A program made the translations under genes and the position numbers. Of a DNA stretch of 64,000 nucleotides, positions 59,679 to 64,000 are shown in pieces. Under the pieces are notes generated by a model. It saw only the letters and a program-made list of their open reading frames with translations, was not told the DNA's origin and did not search any database. Where the stretch lies: contig NZ_JAFCLU010000016.1 of NCBI RefSeq assembly GCF_018130385.1, positions 1-64,000 on the forward strand, in the 5' to 3' direction. This stretch comes from Bradyrhizobium sp. AUGA SZCCT0283. GTDB taxonomy: Bacteria; Pseudomonadota; Alphaproteobacteria; Rhizobiales; Xanthobacteraceae. Within the stretch, counting starts at the first letter, position 1. Each line of letters begins with the position of its first letter.

Positions 59679-61151
59679 ATGGCTGAAAAACCCAAAAAAC
59701 CCCAGAAACTCCGCGCCCGCCTGCCGCGCGGGCTGGAAGATCGTGGCCCGGCGGCGATTGCCGCCACGCGCCAGATGGTCGAGAAAATCCGCGAGGTCTA
59801 TGAGCGCTACGGTTTCGAGCCGGTCGAAACGCCGGCGATGGAGTTTACCGACGCGCTCGGAAAATTCCTGCCCGACCAGGACCGGCCGAACGAGGGCGTG
59901 TTCTCGTTCCAGGACGACGACGAACAGTGGATCTCGCTGCGCTACGACCTGACCGCGCCGCTGGCGCGCTATGTCGCAGAGAATTTCGACGCGCTGCCGA
60001 AGCCGTATCGCAGCTATCGCGCCGGCTATGTCTACCGCAACGAGAAGCCGGGTCCCGGCCGCTTCCGCCAATTCATGCAGTTCGATGCCGACACGGTGGG
60101 CTCCGCTTCGCCCGCGGCCGATGCCGAGATGTGCATGATGGCGGCGGACACGATGGAAGCGCTCGGCGTTCCCCGCGGCAGCTATGTGGTGAAGGTGAAT
60201 AACCGCAAGGTGCTTGACGGGGTGCGCGACGCGCTCGGCATCGCGGATGATGGGCAATGGCTGACCGTGATGCGCGCGATCGACAAGCTTGATCGGCTCG
60301 GCATTGCCGGCGTGCGGCAATTGCTGGGCGATGGCCGCAAAGATGAGTCAGGTGATTTCACAAAGGGCGCTGGCCTGAAGTCCGATGACATCGCATTGGT
60401 CGTCGGCGCGATCGAGCAGGGCGCGCAGATCGACGCGCGGCTGCGCGACAGCAAGATCGGCCAGGAAGGCCGCGACGAACTCGACGCGATCAGCAAGCTT
60501 GTCACGGCATCCGGCTATGGGTCGGATCAGATTGTCATCGATCCCTCCGTCGTCCGCGGTCTCGAATATTACACCGGTCCTGTTTACGAGGTCGAACTCA
60601 CGCTCGAAACCAAAGACGAAAAAGGCCGCCCCGTCCGCTTCGGTTCGGTCGGCGGCGGTGGCCGCTATGACGGGCTGGTCTCGCGCTTCCGCGGCGAGCC
60701 GGTGCCGGCGACGGGATTTTCCATCGGCGTGTCGCGCCTGCAGGCCGCGCTGACGTTGCTCGGCAAGCTCGACACCAAGCCGGCCTTTGGCCCGGTGGTC
60801 GTCACGGTGTTCGGAGGAGAAATCGCCGACTATCAAAAGATGGTCGCTAGTCTTCGCAACGCGAACATCCGTGCCGAGCTGTATCTTGGAAATCCAAAGC
60901 ACAGCATTGGCCAGCAAATGAAATATGCCGACAGGCGAAATGCGCCCTGCGCGATCGTCCAGGGGTCGGACGAAAGGGCGAATGGCAAGATCCAGATCAA
61001 GGATCTCATCCTTGGTGCGGGGCTTACCGAGATCAAGGACCGCGAAGAGTATTTGAAGAAACAGGCCGAGGCTCAATACGAGGTCGACCAGGGCAAGCTC
61101 GTCGACGCCGTGCGCGAAGTGCTGGCGCGCCATGACGTGAAGTGGGGATAG
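59679..61151 (+). CDS. hisS: Histidyl-tRNA synthetase
   Basis: 490 residues, class II. Motif 1 lies near YERYGFEPVETPAMEF, motif 2 in YRAGYVYRNEKPGPGRFRQF, and motif 3 in FGSVGGGGRYDGL; VVRGLEYYTGPVYEVE is the histidine-binding segment. It is the form with an insertion and a separate C-terminal anticodon domain. ATG at 59679 gives a Lys-rich N-terminus (AEKPKKPQKL); the ribosome site is poor. Both ends are bounded by family C palindromes. Confidence 0.96.
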   Translation: MAEKPKKPQKLRARLPRGLEDRGPAAIAATRQMVEKIREVYERYGFEPVETPAMEFTDALGKFLPDQDRPNEGVFSFQDDDEQWISLRYDLTAPLARYVAENFDALPKPYRSYRAGYVYRNEKPGPGRFRQFMQFDADTVGSASPAADAEMCMMAADTMEALGVPRGSYVVKVNNRKVLDGVRDALGIADDGQWLTVMRAIDKLDRLGIAGVRQLLGDGRKDESGDFTKGAGLKSDDIALVVGAIEQGAQIDARLRDSKIGQEGRDELDAISKLVTASGYGSDQIVIDPSVVRGLEYYTGPVYEVELTLETKDEKGRPVRFGSVGGGGRYDGLVSRFRGEPVPATGFSIGVSRLQAALTLLGKLDTKPAFGPVVVTVFGGEIADYQKMVASLRNANIRAELYLGNPKHSIGQQMKYADRRNAPCAIVQGSDERANGKIQIKDLILGAGLTEIKDREEYLKKQAEAQYEVDQGKLVDAVREVLARHDVKWG

Positions 61152-61165
61152 CCATTCGTGCCAGG

Positions 61166-61249
61166 CGTCATGCCCGGCCTTGTGCCGGGCATCCACGTCT
61201 TGTTTGATAGGGGAGATCGCCGATGGCCGGGATACGCCCGGTCATGACG
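61166..61249. repeat. Dispersed palindrome, family C
   Basis: CGTCATGCCCGGCCTTGTGC with CATCCACGTCTTG, then GATGGCCGGGATACGCCCGG and GTCATGACG. It lies 15 bases after hisS and immediately before the tautomerase gene. Confidence 0.75.
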
Positions 61250-61275
61250 AAAAGAAAAGCAACGAGGAGATCACA

Positions 61276-61488
61276 ATGCCTGAGATTACCGTGAGCATGG
61301 CCGCCGGCCGCACCGACGAACAGAAGGCTGGCATGATGCGTGACATCACGCAGGCGCTGGTCAAGAACCTCGGCGTCGATGCCGATGCGGTGGTGATCCA
61401 GATCAACGAAGCGCCGCTGGCCCACAAGATGAAGGGCGGCAAGACATTTGTGGAGCGCGCGGCGGCGGCTGCCGCGGCGAAAAAGTAG
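61276..61488 (+). CDS. 4-oxalocrotonate tautomerase family protein
   Basis: 70 residues. GAGGAG lies seven bases before the ATG. After Met removal the N-terminal Pro1 (PEITVSMAAG) is the catalytic base. The later VVIQINEAP and AHKMKGGKTFVER fit the family. It probably isomerises an unsaturated keto acid; the natural substrate is unknown. Confidence 0.88.
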   Translation: MPEITVSMAAGRTDEQKAGMMRDITQALVKNLGVDADAVVIQINEAPLAHKMKGGKTFVERAAAAAAAKK

Positions 61489-61503
61489 CTTGGCCTCACC
61501 TTT

Positions 61504-61627
61504 CGTCGTCCCTGCGAACGCAGGGACCCACAACCACCGATGTGAGTTGTGAGCAAGGCTGGAGCTGCAGCTCACTGCAACATTTGCCATTCGTGGTTAT
61601 GGGTCCCGGCTCAAGGCCGGGACGACG
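61504..61627. repeat. Dispersed palindrome, family D
   Basis: CGTCGTCCCTGCGAACGCAG, GGGACCCACAACCACCG at the left; the right end GTGGTTATGGGTCCCGGC then GGCCGGGACGACG complements it. A matching copy is at 63015-63143. It separates the tautomerase and thioesterase genes. Confidence 0.7.
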
Positions 61628-61660
61628 CTTGTGGAAGCGGTTGTGCCTCAGGACAAATCC

Positions 61661-62056
61661 ATGGACGCACGTGAGTTCATCAAGGTCGGCATGAGTGCGG
61701 AGCGGACGCTGGTCGTGCCGGCCGAGCGCACGGTCGGGCATTTCGTGCCTGATATGCCGATGGTCTATGCGACGCCGATGATGATCCTGGAAATGGAGAT
61801 GGCATCCAGCGATGCCATCAGGGGCCACCTTCAGCCCGGCTGGATCACGGTCGGCACCGAGGTCGATATCCGCCATCTCGGCGCCTCGCTGGTCGGCGCG
61901 ACGGTGCGGGTCACAGGAAAAGTTGTCGCGGTGGAGCGCCGCGTGATCCGCTTCGAGGTCGAAGCCTTCGAGGGCGAGCGCAGAATAGGCGACGGCCGCC
62001 ACGCCCGCGGCCTCGTCAATGTCGAGATGTTTACGAAGCGGCTTGCGGGGAGGTAG
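61661..62056 (+). CDS. Hotdog-fold thioesterase similar to fluoroacetyl-CoA thioesterase FlK
   Basis: 131 residues. AGGA lies eight bases before ATG 61661. The fold is that of FlK: VGMSAERTLVVPAERTVGHF at the start and DGRHARGLVNVEMFTKRL at the end. Aligning with Streptomyces FlK puts T38, E46 and H72 at the positions of its catalytic Thr42, Glu50 and His76, with the same spacing. So it should hydrolyse a short acyl-CoA. FlK is special for fluoroacetyl-CoA, but most relatives act on other acyl groups; substrate is not proven. Confidence 0.82.
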   Translation: MDAREFIKVGMSAERTLVVPAERTVGHFVPDMPMVYATPMMILEMEMASSDAIRGHLQPGWITVGTEVDIRHLGASLVGATVRVTGKVVAVERRVIRFEVEAFEGERRIGDGRHARGLVNVEMFTKRLAGR

Positions 62057-62072
62057 CTGCTTGCTCGGAGCC

Positions 62073-62154
62073 GGGTGGCAAAAGCGCGCTTGCGCCATGC
62101 CCACCATTCTTGTGTATGTCGAAGATGGTGGGCACACTTCGCTTTGCCCACCGG
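62073..62154. repeat. Family A palindrome (eroded)
   Basis: GGGTGGCAAAAGCGCGCTTG and GCCCACC, with GGTGGGCACACTTCGC then TTTGCCCACC at the right. It lies between the convergent thioesterase and proC genes and may be their shared terminator. Confidence 0.6.
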
Positions 62155-62172
62155 ACGATTCATCCACGATCC

Positions 62173-62997
62173 CTACTTCGCCAGATCCCTTGAACGCTGC
62201 GTCGCCGCGGCCACGGCGCGTGTCAGCAGCGGCTGCATGCCGTTCGGCCCCATCAGTACATCCAGTGCGGCGGCCGTGGTGCCGCCTGGCGAAGTGACGT
62301 TCTGGCGCAGGGTAGCGGGCGCCAGTTCCGAGCGATGCAGCAGTTCGCCGGAGCCGGCGACGGTTTCGCGGGCGAGCCGGGCGGCAAGCTCTGCCGGCAG
62401 GCCGGCGGCGACACCGGCGCGCGCGAGTTCTTCGGCGAGCAGGAAGACATAGGCCGGACCGGAGCCGGAGACCGCGGTCACGGCGTCCATCAGGCTTTCC
62501 TTGTCGACCCATTCCACCGCGCCTGTGGCGCGCAACAGCGCATCCGCAATCGCGCGCTGCGCGGCGCTGACACTCTTGGCTGCGACCGCGACCGTGATGC
62601 CGCGGCCGATCGCGGCCGGCGTATTGGGCATGGCGCGAACCACGCTGCCGCCGCAGACCGCTTCGAGCGAGGCGATGGTCGTGCCGGCCATGATCGAGAC
62701 CACCAGCGTCGACGGGCCGGTGAACGGCTTGAACGTGGCGCCGGCCTCGCGGAACGATTGCGGCTTCACTGCGACCACCAGCGTGTCGACCTCGCCGGTA
62801 TCCTTTGCCGTTGGATTGAGCCGGACGCCTTGCGCCGCCAGCGCGCCGATATCGGGCGAGGGATGCGGCTCGATCACCACGACGCGCCTGGCGTCGAGGC
62901 CGCCGGCCAGCCATCCCGTCAGCATTGCGCCGCCCATTTTGCCGGCGCCGGCGAGTGCGATGGTGCCGTGGAGGTTTTGAAGTGCGTTTGTGCTCAA
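62173..62997 (-). CDS. proC: Pyrroline-5-carboxylate reductase
   Basis: 274 residues. It reduces pyrroline-5-carboxylate to proline with NAD(P)H. The Rossmann motif is ALAGAGKMGGAML, followed by VVAVKPQSF, VVRAMPNTPAAIG and the C-terminal SGSGPAYVFLLAE with TSPGGTTAAALDVL. TTG at 62997 is chosen because the upstream frame enters a family D repeat. No strong ribosome site is visible. Confidence 0.94.
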   Translation of the reverse strand: MSTNALQNLHGTIALAGAGKMGGAMLTGWLAGGLDARRVVVIEPHPSPDIGALAAQGVRLNPTAKDTGEVDTLVVAVKPQSFREAGATFKPFTGPSTLVVSIMAGTTIASLEAVCGGSVVRAMPNTPAAIGRGITVAVAAKSVSAAQRAIADALLRATGAVEWVDKESLMDAVTAVSGSGPAYVFLLAEELARAGVAAGLPAELAARLARETVAGSGELLHRSELAPATLRQNVTSPGGTTAAALDVLMGPNGMQPLLTRAVAAATQRSRDLAK

Positions 62998-63014
62998 GAC
63001 GTCACCATATGCTC

Positions 63015-63143
63015 CGTCGTCCTTGCGAAAGCAGGGACCCATAACCACAGGAGTTTTTAGTGAAGCGAGAGAGGGGCTACAAGCAGTTTGCTGGAGCCCC
63101 AGAGGTCACGGCGCTTGGGTCCCTTGCTTTGGCAGGGACGACA
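63015..63143. repeat. Dispersed palindrome, family D
   Basis: CGTCGTCCTTGCGAAAGCAG with GGGACCCATAACCACAGG, complemented at the right by GGGTCCCTTGC and GGCAGGGACGAC. It lies just before the proC start and after the YbjN gene. Confidence 0.75.
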
Positions 63144-63167
63144 TCGTGTCTGCGGAAGCGGCGGGGC

Positions 63168-63668
63168 CTACGCCTCGCCCTCGGTATCGAACATCGCCGC
63201 GCTCATCGCCTCCGACGCAGTCTTCCCGGCCCAGACCACGAACTGGAACGCGGGGTAATAGCGCTCGCAGGCGTGGATGGCGCCGGCCAGCATGGCCTCG
63301 CATTGCGCGGTCGAGGCGCTCAGCCCACCCGGCAGCACCAGCGCCTGCCGGTACATGATCATGCCGGTATGGGTCCAGATGTCGAAATGGCCGACCCATA
63401 ATTGCTCGTTGATCGCCGCGATCAGCCGCTGCACTTCGGCGCGGCGCGCTGGCGGAATCTTCATGTCGAAGGCGGAGGCCAGGTGCAGCGCCTCGATCTC
63501 CGCCATCCAGGTGAAGGAGAGCTGATAGTCCGTCCAGTTGCCCTTGGAGACGATGGTGACTTCGTCTTCGCCGGAGCGCTCGAACGCCCAGTTGTTGTCG
63601 GCGGCAATGTCCTCGACCACCGCCAACGGGTTGTTCCGGGAATCGATAATGCCTTCGAGGAGGGACAT
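63168..63668 (-). CDS. YbjN domain protein
   Basis: 166 residues. ATG at 63668; in-frame upstream codons look non-homologous. It is a typical YbjN: NNPLAVVEDIAADNNWAFER, YQLSFTWMAEIEALHLASAF and FQFVVWAGKTASEAM are characteristic. The fold resembles type III secretion chaperones. YbjN proteins affect stress tolerance and motility in some bacteria, but biochemical function is unclear. It lies upstream of proC on the same strand, separated by a family D repeat; in rhizobia the two are often neighbours. Confidence 0.9.
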   Translation of the reverse strand: MSLLEGIIDSRNNPLAVVEDIAADNNWAFERSGEDEVTIVSKGNWTDYQLSFTWMAEIEALHLASAFDMKIPPARRAEVQRLIAAINEQLWVGHFDIWTHTGMIMYRQALVLPGGLSASTAQCEAMLAGAIHACERYYPAFQFVVWAGKTASEAMSAAMFDTEGEA

Positions 63669-63961
63669 GCCGTCTCGACCTTGTTTTTGAATTCTTCTGA
63701 TACGCACCACGGAGCCCGGCGCGCGTTGAACTTAGGCGGCGCCGCCGACTGCAATCCCCTGATCGCTGGTCGTCCCGGGGCCTGCTGACGCTCAAGTGAT
63801 GTGATTTGCGGAATCCGCGCAACTGACCCCTGAGTCCGTCCACAGGCCAAAGCGGCGTCGTCCACAGCAGATCGCGGCCACAGCAATTAATTTGAGAACA
63901 AACCGGAATCGGATTCGAGCGTCGCGGAGTCCGGAGAAATCGGGCAGGTCTGCCACAATGG
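63669..63961. other. Intergenic region, no supported gene
   Basis: I see no coding frame with support. The DNA includes TCCACAGG and two more CCACAG words (63838-63880), a loose cluster but not a convincing DnaA-box array. It leads to the CtrA-type box at 63962, close to the end of the window. Confidence 0.35.
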
Positions 63962-63976
63962 TTAATGGATTGTTAA
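63962..63976. promoter_or_regulatory. CtrA-type box TTAA-N7-TTAA
   Basis: TTAA TGGATTG TTAA. This matches the core of the CtrA consensus; the following base is T, where the full consensus has C. It would control a gene beyond the window, or the divergent YbjN gene about 295 bases away. Confidence 0.4.
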
Positions 63977-64000
63977 TTTCCCCTGGGATGACCTGGCAGA

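Noticed and set aside
61496..62914. 472-codon minus-strand frame spanning repeats and parts of proC and the thioesterase
   Set aside because: Mixture of repeat-derived and shadow sequence; both true genes are clear.
63838..63890. Cluster of CCACAG words as a replication origin with DnaA boxes
   Set aside because: Only partial matches to the nine-base DnaA box, irregular spacing, and no dnaA, parAB or hemE gene nearby in the window.
1..64000. CRISPR arrays, tRNA or rRNA genes, prophage or restriction systems
   Set aside because: Looked for on both strands; no regularly spaced direct repeats, cloverleaf-like segments or signature proteins were recognised.

Overview
The window reads as a chromosomal segment of a high-GC alphaproteobacterium of the Bradyrhizobium / Rhodopseudomonas group (Nitrobacteraceae). 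The evidence is the gene repertoire and order (DUF4170-DUF374-waaA-lpxK, uvrC-pgsA-moaD-moaE-prmB, lspA-ileS, hisS near proC and a YbjN protein), proteins that match recalled Bradyrhizobium and Rhodopseudomonas homologues, and abundant intergenic palindromes of types I associate with these genomes. No database search was possible, so all assignments rest on motifs, length, context and recall. No rRNA, tRNA, CRISPR array, intact insertion sequence, prophage or plasmid function was recognised. About 67 protein genes are supported.

Layout. 1-2.4 kb: a TPR protein, then a repeat-rich non-coding stretch and a DUF6101-like gene. 2.6-8.2 kb: a tightly coupled run pmbA (tldE), a CysQ/inositol-monophosphatase-like phosphatase, DUF4170, DUF374 acyltransferase-like, waaA and lpxK, which makes and decorates the lipid A-Kdo core. 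8.3-14.6 kb: DUF2093, a dienelactone-hydrolase-like protein without its nucleophile, xseA, a three-gene unit (hydrolase, membrane protein, winged-helix regulator) behind a candidate operator, and purD. 14.7-23.6 kb: GYD protein, acyl-CoA dehydrogenase divergent from a fluoroacetate-dehalogenase-like gene, tadA, an RluB-type pseudouridine synthase with a huge disordered extension, rsmD, mutL and a ribbon-helix-helix protein. 23.6-26.6 kb: a periplasmic electron-transfer operon (cytochrome c, VOC protein, Tat-exported gluconate-dehydrogenase subunit 3-like protein, GMC oxidoreductase). 27-28.9 kb: a small secreted protein, DUF2892, an ECF sigma factor, arfB.

29-38.6 kb: a pair of M16 peptidase-like proteins, an unknown exported protein, lspA, ileS with a histone H1-like tail, a maltose acetyltransferase-like gene and ribF. 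38.7-43.3 kb: a CheY-like receiver, a HAD phosphatase, a TipF-like degenerate EAL membrane protein and a class III aminotransferase. 43.4-47.9 kb: prmB, moaE, moaD, pgsA and uvrC, all on the minus strand. 48-52.9 kb: an outer-membrane beta-barrel, a cold-shock protein, rlmJ, RNase T2 and three small secreted proteins. 52.9-58.1 kb: a MarR regulator - OmpR-type regulator - EnvZ-like kinase operon divergent from two tandem branched-chain aminotransferases. 58.1-64 kb: small secreted proteins, a DUF2314 protein, hisS, a tautomerase, a FlK-like hotdog thioesterase, proC and YbjN.

Most of the window is housekeeping DNA: translation and RNA modification (ileS, hisS, tadA, rsmD, rlmJ, rluB-like, arfB, prmB), DNA repair (xseA, mutL, uvrC), envelope assembly (waaA, lpxK, lspA, pgsA) and cofactors (ribF, moaD, moaE). 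The less ordinary parts are the GMC / Tat / VOC / cytochrome operon, the two enzymes resembling organofluorine-processing families, the charged disordered tails on IleRS and the pseudouridine synthase, the candidate operators at 11258-11281 and 55605-55625, CtrA-like boxes at 47989 and 63962, and several families of dispersed palindromes, one of which supplies the end of rsmD. I did not find a convincing previously undescribed defence or mobile system.
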